Of a DNA stretch of 64,000 bases, positions 1 to 15,567 are shown piece by piece. The position numbers were made by a program, and so were the translations under genes. Each line of letters begins with the position of its first letter. Position 1 is the first letter of the stretch. Under the pieces are notes generated by a model. It saw only the letters and a program-made list of their open reading frames with translations. It made no database searches and was not told the DNA's origin. This DNA comes from Acidobacteriota bacterium. Its GTDB lineage: Bacteria; Acidobacteriota; Vicinamibacteria; Vicinamibacterales; UBA2999. The stretch spans positions 1 to 64,000 of the forward strand of contig CANKJK010000015.1 of the NCBI GenBank assembly GCA_947482665.1, written 5' to 3'.

Positions 1-1434
1 CGGGGACCCGCAGGCTTTGGCGTTGACCCGGAAGATGCCGTCGAAGTCGCCGACACCTGGTCGTGGTGGAGTCCGCGACAGATCGTGCGGCTTGGCGGCA
101 GTGGGACGTGGGTGCGCACACGAAGCGTGGCGCAGCCCGACGGCTACGGAGCGTACTTCTTCGCCGGGGCGCCTGATGCGTATCCCTTGCCGTTCCAGTT
201 CACACAGGGACTGGCTCCCTCACCTGACGCCACCGAGGCGCACGCGCGGAGCGTCCTGGCCGCGGGATTCGTGCAGGACGACCTGCGCCTACGCGCAGGC
301 GTCACGCTGAATCTCGGCCTGCGCTACGACGTGGAGCGTGTCTCGGGCGTGCGCGGCGCCGCGGCCATCGCGGATCGCAACAACGCGCAACCGCGTCTGG
401 GGCTGGCGTGGGACGTCGGGCAGCAGGGGCGGACGGTGGTGCGGGCGGGGGCAGGTCTCTACACACAGCGGCACCTGCTGTTTCCCCTCAGCCAGGTGGC
501 GCTCCAGGGAACGGCGGGCGTTGTCACCGTGACCGTGCCGGCCGGATCTCCCCTCATGCTTCGCGTTCCGGACGTCCTCGCCGAGGTCCCGACCGCGCTC
601 CTCCCTCCGCGCGATCTGTTCCGGGTCACGCCGTCGCTGCGCAACCCGCAATCGGTGCAGGCCAGCGTCGGCGTGGAGCGCCTCGTGCTCGGTCACGCCG
701 TGGCTGTCGATGTCATGCGCCTCGACGGCCTGGGTCTGCTGAGCCTGCTGGATCTCAACGCCCCCGCCTCGGTGCAGAAGCCCGCGCAGCGGACGGTGGC
801 TCAGGCGGACCTCACACGCCCGCTTGTCCCGGCCACCGGCACCTTTCGACAGATGCTGACGCTCGGCAACGAAGGCCGCAGCTGGTATTCGGCGCTCCAG
901 GTGCGAGTCACACGAGCACGGGGCGCGTTCCAGACGTTCGGGTCCTACACCCTGGCTCGCGCGGACGACCAGTTGAACGGTGAATTGCCGGAAGACAGCC
1001 TCAACCCATCGGCGGACAGGGGACCAGCCGCCGCAGACGTCCGGCACAATGCAACCGGGGCCGTCACGTGGTCGCTGCCGGGTGCCAGGGCGTGGCTGCG
1101 TGCGTGGTCCGTGAGCGGCGTGCTGGCGGTGCGAAGCGGCCGTCCCTACACCGTGACCTGGGGTGATGACCGGAACGGCACCACGCAGGGCGATGCCAGA
1201 CCGGGCGGCCGCAATACCGCCCGCACCGGCACCTATCGCACGATCGATGCCTCGCTCGTGCGACGCTTCCACTCTGGCGGGCGTACGATCGACGCACGGG
1301 CCGACCTGTTCAACGTGCTGAACTCCACGAACTTCGACCAATACGTCGGCGCCTTGCTCTCGCCGCTGTACAGCCAGCCGGTGTCCGCGTTTCCGCAGCG
1401 CCGCCTGCAACTGGCACTCATCGCGAGGTTCTGA
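1..1434 (+). CDS. TonB-dependent receptor, Oar/carboxypeptidase-like type (C-terminal part)
   Basis: The reading frame is open from the first base, so the N-terminal part (signal peptide, regulatory-like domain, plug) lies outside the window. About 477 residues remain. They show alternating amphipathic strands and phrases common in Oar-like outer-membrane receptors of Acidobacteriota, such as LGLRYDVERV, QPRLGLAWDV and DARADLFNVLNSTNF, and end in LALIARF, a C-terminal Phe typical of barrels assembled by the BAM machinery. The family imports or binds polymers at the outer membrane using TonB energy; the substrate cannot be told. The stop codon overlaps the next start (TGATG), so the two genes are probably co-transcribed. 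Confidence 0.8.
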   Translation, partial: RGPAGFGVDPEDAVEVADTWSWWSPRQIVRLGGSGTWVRTRSVAQPDGYGAYFFAGAPDAYPLPFQFTQGLAPSPDATEAHARSVLAAGFVQDDLRLRAGVTLNLGLRYDVERVSGVRGAAAIADRNNAQPRLGLAWDVGQQGRTVVRAGAGLYTQRHLLFPLSQVALQGTAGVVTVTVPAGSPLMLRVPDVLAEVPTALLPPRDLFRVTPSLRNPQSVQASVGVERLVLGHAVAVDVMRLDGLGLLSLLDLNAPASVQKPAQRTVAQADLTRPLVPATGTFRQMLTLGNEGRSWYSALQVRVTRARGAFQTFGSYTLARADDQLNGELPEDSLNPSADRGPAAADVRHNATGAVTWSLPGARAWLRAWSVSGVLAVRSGRPYTVTWGDDRNGTTQGDARPGGRNTARTGTYRTIDASLVRRFHSGGRTIDARADLFNVLNSTNFDQYVGALLSPLYSQPVSAFPQRRLQLALIARF

Positions 1435-2348
1435 TGAGAGGGCGGCTGGGCCTGCTGCTCGTCGTCGCCATCATGGCCCTGCGGTGCGGAGGCCAGTCTC
1501 CGACGGCTCCGACCGCGACAACGCCGGCCACCGGGCGGCCTCCCGAGACATCGCCGCCGTCGCCGGTCGCGCCCACCTCCGGCACGCCGCAGATCTTCGT
1601 GGGCGCCGGTGACATTTCCATGTGTGACAGCAATGCCGAGTCGACGGCCCGCCTGCTGGACGGCATCGGGGGCACCGTCTTCACGCTGGGGGACCACGCC
1701 TACTTCCACGGCACGCGCGAGGAGTTCCGGACCTGCTACGACCCGACGTGGGGCCGGCACAAGGCGCGGACCCGCCCGGTGCCCGGCAACCACGACTATG
1801 AGTCGGCCGGGGCTGCGCCCTACTTTGAGTACTTCGGCCCCAATGCCGGCACGGCCGGCGCCGGCTACTACAGCTTCGACGTCGGGGCCTGGCACGTCGT
1901 GGCGCTCAACAGCAACATCTCGATCGATTCCCAGCTGGCCTGGCTGCAACGGGACCTGCTGGCCAACCGGGCCGAATGCACGCTGGCGTACTTCCATCAC
2001 CCGCTCTTCACGTCCGGACCGGACGGCAGCACCCCGGACGTCTACCCGCTCTGGCAGGTGCTCTACGACGCCGGAGCGGAGGTCGTGCTGAACGGGCACG
2101 AACACTTCTACGAACGATTCGCCCCACAGGACCCCGGCGGACGGGCTGACCCGGTCCGCGGCCTTCGGGAGTTCATCGTGGGCACGGGAGGTGCGGCGCT
2201 CTATCAGCCGGTGAGGTTGGCGCCCAACAGCGAGACACGGATCAGCAGCTTCGGCGTGCTGAAACTCACCTTGGCGGCTGGGCGGTATGACTGGGAGTTC
2301 GTGCCGGTCGGCGGCGCATCCGACCGCGGCACGGGCGCCTGCCACTGA
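1434..2348 (+). CDS. Secreted calcineurin-like metallophosphoesterase
   Basis: A 304-residue protein with a hydrophobic N-terminal signal and Cys18 in ALRCGG, a possible though non-ideal lipobox, then a Pro/Thr-rich linker to about residue 50. The metallophosphoesterase signatures follow in order: GAGDIS, TLGDHAY, PGNHDY and NGHEHFYERF, which supply the Asp, His and Asn ligands of a dinuclear metal centre. This arrangement resembles purple-acid-phosphatase-like proteins that hydrolyse phosphate mono- or diesters outside the cytoplasm. The start overlaps the TonB-receptor stop, suggesting a joint nutrient-scavenging role, which is inference. The exact substrate is unknown. Confidence 0.85.
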   Translation: MRGRLGLLLVVAIMALRCGGQSPTAPTATTPATGRPPETSPPSPVAPTSGTPQIFVGAGDISMCDSNAESTARLLDGIGGTVFTLGDHAYFHGTREEFRTCYDPTWGRHKARTRPVPGNHDYESAGAAPYFEYFGPNAGTAGAGYYSFDVGAWHVVALNSNISIDSQLAWLQRDLLANRAECTLAYFHHPLFTSGPDGSTPDVYPLWQVLYDAGAEVVLNGHEHFYERFAPQDPGGRADPVRGLREFIVGTGGAALYQPVRLAPNSETRISSFGVLKLTLAAGRYDWEFVPVGGASDRGTGACH

Positions 2349-2359
2349 ACGGCGCAGAG

Positions 2360-2390
2360 TGCCGCACAGCTGATTGCCGTGTGGGCGGCA
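2360..2390 (+). terminator. Hairpin after metallophosphoesterase gene
   Basis: TGCCG-CACA (2360-2368) can pair with TGTG-GG-CGGCA (2380-2390), leaving a two-base bulge and an 11-base loop. It lies 12 bases after the stop codon. There is no T-tract, so it is only a candidate terminator or 3'-end stabiliser. Confidence 0.35.
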
Positions 2391-2465
2391 TAGGAAGAGC
2401 TTCAGATCGTGGAGCGCACACTACTATGAAGTCGCAGCACGCACACTCACTGTCAGGAGACCCCC

Positions 2466-3380
2466 ATGGTGACATTCACGCACGTCCTCTGCCCGACAGA
2501 CCTCAGCGAAGCCTCGCTGCCCGCGTTCCGCTACGCGGTGACCGTCGCCAAGTGGTACGGGGCGACGCTCACGGTGCTCCATGTGGTCCCCAGTTTCGAG
2601 CCCTTGAGTGCGCCCTCGGAGTGGATTGGTGATCCGGCGCCGGTTGGGCGTGTGCTCTCAGCCGAGGAAGTGCGTGCCGAGATGGCCCGGTTGATGCCCG
2701 AGGACTCGGCGAGCGGGCTCGACGTGCGCTACGTCGCTCGCGCCGGCAGCCCGGTGGACACGATCATCGATCAGGCGCTGGACGGTTCAGCGGACCTGGT
2801 GGTGATGGGCACGCACGGGCGCGGCGGTTTCCACCGGCTGCTGATGGGGTCGGTGGCGGAGAAGGTCGTCAGACTCGCCCCGTGCCCCGTCCTCACGATT
2901 CCTCCGGGTGCGTCAGCCTCCGGGCAGCCCACGTTTTCGAGGATTCTCTGTCCGGTGGATTTCTCCGCGGCATCGGAACAGGCCACAGGCTTTGCGCTCG
3001 ATCTCGCCCGCCAGGCCGGCGGTGCCGTCACGATGCTCAGCGTCGTGGAGTGGCTGACCGAAGAGGAGCCGATCGATGAGCTGAAGCCGGATGTCAGCCG
3101 ACTGCGGGCGCACATGGCGACGGAGGCCGCCGCACGGCTCCGGGCCCTGCTCAGCGACGAGTCACGGACGTCGTGTGCCATCGAGGAGCGGGTCACCTAC
3201 GGTCGTGCGCACCGCGAGGTCATCCGCGTGGCCGATGAGCAGAAGGCCGACCTCATCGTCATGGGCTCACAGGGACGCGGCGGCGTGGGGTTGGCGCTCT
3301 TTGGTTCGACGACGCAGCAGGTCATCCGATCGGCGCGCTGCCCGGTGCTGATCGTGCGGGCCCCCGGCGCAGCCGCGTAA
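2466..3380 (+). CDS. Universal stress protein, tandem UspA domains
   Basis: 304 residues made of two UspA domains (about 1-148 and 155-300). Each begins with a beta strand carrying the nucleotide-site Asp (ILCPTDLSE; ILCPVDFSA) and ends with a G-x2-G-x9-G-S/T type ATP loop (GTHGRGGFHRLLMGS and GSQGRGGVGLALFGS), so both halves look able to bind ATP. Such proteins are cytoplasmic and linked to stress and energy limitation; no partner is visible here. The ATG at 2466 follows an AGGAG ribosome site at 2455-2459. The gene stands alone between the phosphoesterase gene and convergent asnS. Confidence 0.92.
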   Translation: MVTFTHVLCPTDLSEASLPAFRYAVTVAKWYGATLTVLHVVPSFEPLSAPSEWIGDPAPVGRVLSAEEVRAEMARLMPEDSASGLDVRYVARAGSPVDTIIDQALDGSADLVVMGTHGRGGFHRLLMGSVAEKVVRLAPCPVLTIPPGASASGQPTFSRILCPVDFSAASEQATGFALDLARQAGGAVTMLSVVEWLTEEEPIDELKPDVSRLRAHMATEAAARLRALLSDESRTSCAIEERVTYGRAHREVIRVADEQKADLIVMGSQGRGGVGLALFGSTTQQVIRSARCPVLIVRAPGAAA

Positions 3381-3390
3381 CACCGGACGG

Positions 3391-3409
3391 CCGGGCGTGT
3401 GCGGCCCGG
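3391..3409. terminator. Hairpin between convergent usp and asnS
   Basis: CCGGGC (3391-3396) pairs with GCCCGG (3404-3409) around a 7-base loop in the 38-base gap between two convergent stop codons. It has no T-tract on either strand; a bidirectional terminator role is plausible but weakly supported. Confidence 0.35.
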
Positions 3410-3418
3410 GACGTCTCG

Positions 3419-4834
<1,416 letters not shown>

Positions 4835-4859
4835 GACGTTGCCTGTATCCTAACTCTGC

Positions 4860-6272
4860 ATGAAGGTTGGATTGATCTCGCTCGGCTGCCCGAAGAATCT
4901 CGTGGACTCGGAGGTCATGCTGGGCCTCGCCCAGCAGGCGGGCCACGAGCTCACGCGGGATGCCGCCGAGGCGGACGTGCTTGTGGTCAACACCTGCGCC
5001 TTCATCGACAAGGCCAAGCAGGAGTCTATCGACACCATCCTGGAGATGGCCGAGCACAAGAAGACCGGTAAGTGCCGGACGCTGGTCGTCACCGGCTGCA
5101 TGGCCGAGCGTTACCGGGACGAACTGCGCGCCCAGATTCCCGAGATTGACGCCGTGCTGGGCACGGGCGAGGTGCCGGAGATTGTCGGCGCTATCGGCGG
5201 GCAGGCTCCGTCGACGATCCAGCTGCTGCGCGCCAATGGCGAGCCCATTCGGCTCCGCGACCGGGCCGACGCGACCGCGGCATCGCTCGAGTCACCGCTC
5301 GCCGCCCCGATTCGCCCGACCTACATCTACGACGCCGACACGCCGCGCCTGCTTGCCACGCCGCGCCACTACGCGTATCTGAAGATCGCCGAGGGCTGCG
5401 ACTACAAGTGCGCCTTCTGCATCATCCCGACGCTGCGCGGCGCCTACCGGAGCCGGACGGCCGACTCGATCGTCGCCGAAGCCGAGCGCCTCGCCGAGGG
5501 TGGCGTGAAGGAACTGCTGCTGATTTCGCAGGACACGACCTTCTACGGGATTGACCGGGGAGAGCGTGGCGCGCTGGCGAAACTGCTGCGCCGGCTGGAC
5601 CAGATCACCGGCCTCGAGTGGATTCGCCTCCTCTACCTCTACCCGACGACCATCACGGACGACGTCCTGGACGCCATCGGCGAAAGCCGGGCGGTCTGCC
5701 GCTACATCGACCTGCCGCTCCAGCACGCCGCGGACCCGGTGCTCCAGCGGATGAAGCGCCCCGGAACCCGGGCGTCCTACGAGCGCCTCCTGACCCGCAT
5801 CCGGACCCGGCTGCCCGAGGCCACCCTCCGGACCACGTTCATCGTCGGATTCCCGGGCGAGACGGCAGCCGACTTCGCGGAGTTGGCCAGTTTCGCGGAT
5901 GCTATGGCATTCGACCACATGGGGGTATTCACCTATTCCCATGAGGAGCAGACCTCGGCGTACGGCCTGAAGGACGACGTCCCCACCGTGACCAAGCGGA
6001 GCCGCCAGCGGAAGCTCATGGACGCCCAGCGAGCCCGGGTCACGGCCCGGCAGGCGGCACGGGTTGGGGAACGGCTGCGCCTGGTCGTGGACGGACCAAG
6101 CGCCGAGCACGAACTGGTGCTCCGGGCCCGCACGGCCGGCCAGGCCCCCGATATTGACCCTGTGGTCTATCTGACGGACTGCGACCCCTCCAGTTACTCG
6201 GCCGGCGACTTCATCGACGCCGAGATCACTGGCAGCCAGGAGTACGACCTCATGGCCCGCCCCCTCCTGTGA
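4860..6272 (+). CDS. rimO: Ribosomal protein S12 methylthiotransferase RimO
   Basis: 470 residues with the three methylthiotransferase parts: an N-terminal UPF0004 domain with cysteines in SLGCPKN, VNTCAFID and TGCMAER that hold the auxiliary iron-sulfur cluster; a radical-SAM domain with C180-x3-C184-x2-C187 (CDYKCAFC); and a C-terminal TRAM domain. The motif ISLGCPKNLVDSE is typical of RimO rather than MiaB. It modifies the conserved Asp of S12. The ATG at 4860 has no recognisable Shine-Dalgarno sequence and lies just 8 bases after a TATCCT box, so a leaderless transcript is possible. The gene is followed by the translation operon. Confidence 0.94.
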   Translation: MKVGLISLGCPKNLVDSEVMLGLAQQAGHELTRDAAEADVLVVNTCAFIDKAKQESIDTILEMAEHKKTGKCRTLVVTGCMAERYRDELRAQIPEIDAVLGTGEVPEIVGAIGGQAPSTIQLLRANGEPIRLRDRADATAASLESPLAAPIRPTYIYDADTPRLLATPRHYAYLKIAEGCDYKCAFCIIPTLRGAYRSRTADSIVAEAERLAEGGVKELLLISQDTTFYGIDRGERGALAKLLRRLDQITGLEWIRLLYLYPTTITDDVLDAIGESRAVCRYIDLPLQHAADPVLQRMKRPGTRASYERLLTRIRTRLPEATLRTTFIVGFPGETAADFAELASFADAMAFDHMGVFTYSHEEQTSAYGLKDDVPTVTKRSRQRKLMDAQRARVTARQAARVGERLRLVVDGPSAEHELVLRARTAGQAPDIDPVVYLTDCDPSSYSAGDFIDAEITGSQEYDLMARPLL

Positions 6273-6306
6273 TACCCTTCTAGACCTCCTGGGTGAGTGA
6301 ACTCCT

Positions 6307-6329
6307 AGTGGGCCGGTGCCCACTTTTTT
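6307..6329 (+). terminator. rimP leader hairpin, candidate transcription attenuator
   Basis: AGTGGGC (6307-6313) pairs perfectly with GCCCACT (6318-6324) around the loop CGGT, followed at once by a run of six T. It is a compact intrinsic terminator placed 51 bases before rimP. It may end rimO transcripts, attenuate the nusA-infB operon, or do both. Terminator-like leaders before the rimP-nusA operon are known in other bacteria; whether NusA feedback acts here is inference. Confidence 0.7.
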
Positions 6330-6380
6330 CGTTTCTGGGGCTGTTTTTCCGGGGTTCAGCCAGGGGGTGAGGCGAGCGTC

Positions 6381-6857
6381 GTGGAACCGGTGGAACGCAT
6401 TCGGGCCGTCGCTGAACGGGTCGCGCGCGACTATGGACTGGAGATTTGGGACATCCAGAGCCGTCGTGAGACCTACGGGCAGGTGGTTCGTGTGTTTGTT
6501 GACCGGCCGGGTCCGGCGGCGACGCCAGAGGAAAGTGTCGGCATTGAAGATTGCCAGCGGGTCAGCCAGGAAATGAGCACCATCCTGGACGTCGAGGATC
6601 CGCTGCCCTTCACCTACACGTTGGAAGTCTCGTCGCCGGGTCTCGATCGGCCCCTGCGGGGTCTCGAGGACTACCGGCGGTTTGACGGCCGGCGGGTGAA
6701 GGTTGTGGTGGCAGAGCCGGTTGACAACCAGACGGCCTTCGACGGCCGGCTGCGGGGTGTGGACGGCGAGGTGGTACTGCTCGAGGGCGCGAAGGGCCGG
6801 GTGCACCGGCTCCCCTTCGAACGGATTACCCGGGGACGGCTAGAAGTCGAGTTTTGA
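6381..6857 (+). CDS. rimP: Ribosome maturation factor RimP
   Basis: 158 residues, the usual size. The N-terminal alpha/beta domain has DYGLEIWDIQSRRE and the CxxVS-like segment EDCQRVSQEMS, the middle carries the family motif YTLEVSSPGLDRPL, and a C-terminal SH3-like domain ends with the RLPFERITRGRLEVEF segment. RimP assists 30S assembly. The GTG at 6381 is preceded by a GGGGGTGAG stretch that serves as ribosome site. It is the first gene of rimP-nusA-infB-rbfA, a widespread order, and its stop is 9 bases from the chosen nusA start. Confidence 0.93.
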   Translation: MEPVERIRAVAERVARDYGLEIWDIQSRRETYGQVVRVFVDRPGPAATPEESVGIEDCQRVSQEMSTILDVEDPLPFTYTLEVSSPGLDRPLRGLEDYRRFDGRRVKVVVAEPVDNQTAFDGRLRGVDGEVVLLEGAKGRVHRLPFERITRGRLEVEF

Positions 6858-6865
6858 GGCAGAGG

Positions 6866-8050
<1,185 letters not shown>

Positions 8051-8070
8051 GCGCGCGGAGCGACATACAT

Positions 8071-10941
<2,871 letters not shown>

Positions 10942-10974
10942 TCGGGCGCGCGGTCCGGAGCGGCAGAGCGTCAG

Positions 10975-11448
10975 ATGTCCACCAGCTTTCGGCCCGACCG
11001 TGTCGGCGATCAGATCCGCCAGGAGCTCAGCGAGCTCCTGGTGCGGGGCGAGGTCCACGACCCCGGCATCGGCTTCATCACGCTGACCCGCGTCTCCGTC
11101 ACGAGCGATCTGCAGATCGCCCGCATCTACTACACCCAGATCGGCGACGCCAATGCCCGCAAGGCGACGGCGCGGGCCCTCGACCGGGCCACGCCCTACC
11201 TGCGGCGCCGCATCGGCGGCGGGCTCAGGCTGCGCCGCGTCCCGGAGTTCGAGTTCCGGTGGGACGAATCGGTCGAGCACCAGGCCCGGATCGAGGAACT
11301 CATCCAGGAGTTGCACGCCCATCCGCTGGAACCGCTCCATCCTGAACTGGTGTCCGAGGCGGAGGTCCCCGTCGCGACCGCGCCTGACGCCGCCCCGGAT
11401 GACGGGGGAACCCCAGTCGCCACGCCGGACGGGCCGGAGCACGACTGA
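10975..11448 (+). CDS. rbfA: 30S ribosome-binding factor RbfA
   Basis: 157 residues. The KH-like RbfA core spans about 1-110, with DQIRQELSELL near the start, DPGIGFITLTRVSVTSDLQ in the middle and the RIGGGLRLRRVPEFEFRWD segment. A Pro/Asp-rich tail of about 45 residues is longer than in E. coli. RbfA acts late in 30S maturation and in cold adaptation. It lies 33 bases after infB and 2 bases before orn, inside the same operon. Confidence 0.93.
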   Translation: MSTSFRPDRVGDQIRQELSELLVRGEVHDPGIGFITLTRVSVTSDLQIARIYYTQIGDANARKATARALDRATPYLRRRIGGGLRLRRVPEFEFRWDESVEHQARIEELIQELHAHPLEPLHPELVSEAEVPVATAPDAAPDDGGTPVATPDGPEHD

Positions 11449-11450
11449 CG

Positions 11451-12071
11451 ATGGCGAAAGCCAAGGCAGTGGCTCGCGCCAAGGCCGCGGTCGCTCCGCG
11501 GAGCCGCGAGTACTGGGTGTGGATCGACTGCGAGATGACGGGCCTCGACCCCGAGCGCCACGTATTGCTCGAAATCGCCACGATCATCACGGACGAGCAC
11601 CTGCAGGTCGTCGCAACCGGTCCCGAGCTCGTCATTCGTCCCACGGCCGCCGAGTTGACGCGCATGGACCCGTGGCCGCGCCGGACCCACAAGAAGAGCG
11701 GCCTCCTCGACCGCGTGGCCGCCGAGGGCATCTCGCTTGCCGAAGCCGAGCGCCAGACGCTGCGGTTCATCCGCCGTCACAGCTACGCACGCACGGCACC
11801 GCTCTGTGGGAACTCGGTGTGGCAGGACCGCCGGTTTCTTGCGCGGTACATGCCGGCACTTGATCGCTTTCTCCACTACCGGATCGTGGACGTCAGCTCC
11901 ATCAAGGTCGCGCTGAAGGCCTGGTATCCGAGCCAGGTGAATCCGCCGAAGAAGGCGGGCACCCACCGGGCTCTCCTGGACATCCACGAGTCAATCGACG
12001 AACTGCGGTATTACCGGGACCACTTCCTGTCGCCGAAGACGCATCCCAGGACCGCGGCCCGCCGCGCGTGA
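11451..12071 (+). CDS. orn: Oligoribonuclease (nanoRNase), DEDDh family
   Basis: 206 residues. After a basic Ala/Lys N-terminal extension of about 20 residues come the DEDDh exonuclease signatures: D26 and E28 in WIDCEMTGLD, the second Asp in CGNSVWQDRRFL, and the His/Asp pair in THRALLDIHESIDELRYY. The motif set and length match Orn, which degrades 2-5-nt RNAs and pGpG to mononucleotides. It lies between rbfA and truB, where the unrelated DHH nanoRNase nrnA is found in many bacteria. The stop overlaps the truB GTG start (GTGA). Confidence 0.94.
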   Translation: MAKAKAVARAKAAVAPRSREYWVWIDCEMTGLDPERHVLLEIATIITDEHLQVVATGPELVIRPTAAELTRMDPWPRRTHKKSGLLDRVAAEGISLAEAERQTLRFIRRHSYARTAPLCGNSVWQDRRFLARYMPALDRFLHYRIVDVSSIKVALKAWYPSQVNPPKKAGTHRALLDIHESIDELRYYRDHFLSPKTHPRTAARRA

Positions 12072-13036
12072 CGCGGTCGCACGGCCAGGCGGACGCCGCA
12101 CGCCGACAGCGGGATGACGTACCGGGGCGCCCCGCCGAAGGCGTCCTGGTCGTGGACAAGCCGGAGGGCCTGACCTCGCACGATGTCGTGGCGGTCGTCC
12201 GGCGTCTCCTCCATGAAAAACGCATCGGCCACACCGGGACGCTCGACCCGATGGCCACCGGCGTCCTGGCCCTGGCCTGCGGCCGCGCCACGCGCCTGGT
12301 CTCGCTGTTGGCAGGCACCGAGAAGACCTACCGCGCCGAGATCCTCTTCGGCGTGACGACGGACTCGTACGACGTGACCGGTCTCGAAACCTCGCGCACC
12401 GGCCTCCACCCGACACGCGAGGCGGTCACCGCCGCCCTCGACCAACTCAGCGGGCACTACCTGCAGCCCCCGCCGCCGGTCTCCGCCAAGAAGATCCAGG
12501 GCCAGCGCGCCTACGCGCTCGCCCGCGCCGGCACCCCCGTGCAGCCGGAGCCGGTTCCCGTGACTGTGTCGGCCCTCTCGCTCGTGGACTACGACCATGG
12601 CGTCGCGACCGTGGAGGTAACCGGCTCGGCCGGGTTCTACGTCCGCGCCCTGGCGCACTCCGCCGGGGAGTTGACCGGAGCCGGTGCCTGCCTCCAGAGC
12701 CTGCGCCGGACCAGGACCGGGGCGTTCAGTCTCGCGGACGCCGTGACGCTCGACGCCCTCCAGGCCGAGCCGGATTCCGCGTGGGCCTATCTGGTGCCGA
12801 TGCAGGCTCTGCTGCCCGAACTGCCCGCCTTTACGGTCAATGAGGACGGCCTGACCAGACTCGGCCACGGGCGGGACCTGGGTCCAGCCCACGCCTCCGG
12901 TCCCTGGGCTGGACTCGACCCGGCCGCCGGGGCCGCCACCCGCGTCCGGATCCTGGGCCCTGACGGCGCCCTGCTGGCTCTGGCCACGCTCGCCTCGACC
13001 CCGGGTTTTTTGCATCCGTCCGTGGTCCTCATGTAG
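12068..13036 (+). CDS. truB: tRNA pseudouridine-55 synthase TruB
   Basis: 322 residues. The catalytic loop GHTGTLDPMATGVL carries Asp60; the family segments EGVLVVDKPEGLTSHDVV and the KKIQGQRAYALARAG region are also present, with a C-terminal PUA-like domain. TruB isomerises U55 of the tRNA T-loop and acts as a tRNA chaperone. The start is GTG at 12068, overlapping the orn stop. A variable N-terminal leader of about 23 residues precedes the conserved core, so a later start is possible. Confidence 0.93.
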   Translation: MTRSHGQADAARRQRDDVPGRPAEGVLVVDKPEGLTSHDVVAVVRRLLHEKRIGHTGTLDPMATGVLALACGRATRLVSLLAGTEKTYRAEILFGVTTDSYDVTGLETSRTGLHPTREAVTAALDQLSGHYLQPPPPVSAKKIQGQRAYALARAGTPVQPEPVPVTVSALSLVDYDHGVATVEVTGSAGFYVRALAHSAGELTGAGACLQSLRRTRTGAFSLADAVTLDALQAEPDSAWAYLVPMQALLPELPAFTVNEDGLTRLGHGRDLGPAHASGPWAGLDPAAGAATRVRILGPDGALLALATLASTPGFLHPSVVLM

Positions 13037-13146
13037 GATCTAAGTTCTTCAACCTGACGTAGTTAGCTCACTTACGACGACGGGCTGGTTCCGGCTCCTG
13101 CGAGACAGGGGAGCGGGCACACTGGGCCGGACGTGGAGGGGACATC
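13037..13146 (+). promoter_or_regulatory. rpsO leader region with hairpin
   Basis: 110 bases between truB and rpsO. GCTCC-TG (13094-13100) pairs with CA and GGAGC (13106-13114) with a two-base bulge and CGAGA loop; CC/GG can extend it past one mismatch. A GGAGGGG ribosome site stands just before the GTG. In several phyla S15 binds its own mRNA leader, so an autoregulatory role is possible but not shown by the sequence alone. Confidence 0.35.
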
Positions 13147-13416
13147 GTGGCACTGTCGAAAGACCGCAAGACCAATCTCATCGGGGACTACCGCACGCAC
13201 ACCACGGACACCGGTTCACCGGAAGTCCAGATCGCCATCCTCAGCAATCGCATCACGTATCTGACCGAGCACTTCAAGACCCACTCGAAGGACCACCATT
13301 CGCGTCGCGGTCTGCTGAAGCTCGTCGGACAGCGTCGGCGGCTGCTGGACTACGTGAAGAGCAAGGACACCGGGCGGTACTCCGCTCTGATTCAGCGCCT
13401 CGGCATCCGCAAGTAG
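13147..13416 (+). CDS. rpsO: 30S ribosomal protein S15
   Basis: 89 residues, the canonical length. The conserved text includes [40 protein letters not shown] and LLDYVKSKD, covering the four helices that bind the 16S rRNA central domain. The start is GTG at 13147 with a strong GGAGGGG ribosome site. The order truB-rpsO-pnp is conserved in many bacteria and allows coupled control of S15 and PNPase. Confidence 0.96.
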   Translation: MALSKDRKTNLIGDYRTHTTDTGSPEVQIAILSNRITYLTEHFKTHSKDHHSRRGLLKLVGQRRRLLDYVKSKDTGRYSALIQRLGIRK

Positions 13417-13430
13417 CGGCAGCACCCATC

Positions 13431-15563
<2,133 letters not shown>

Positions 15564-15567
15564 CACG

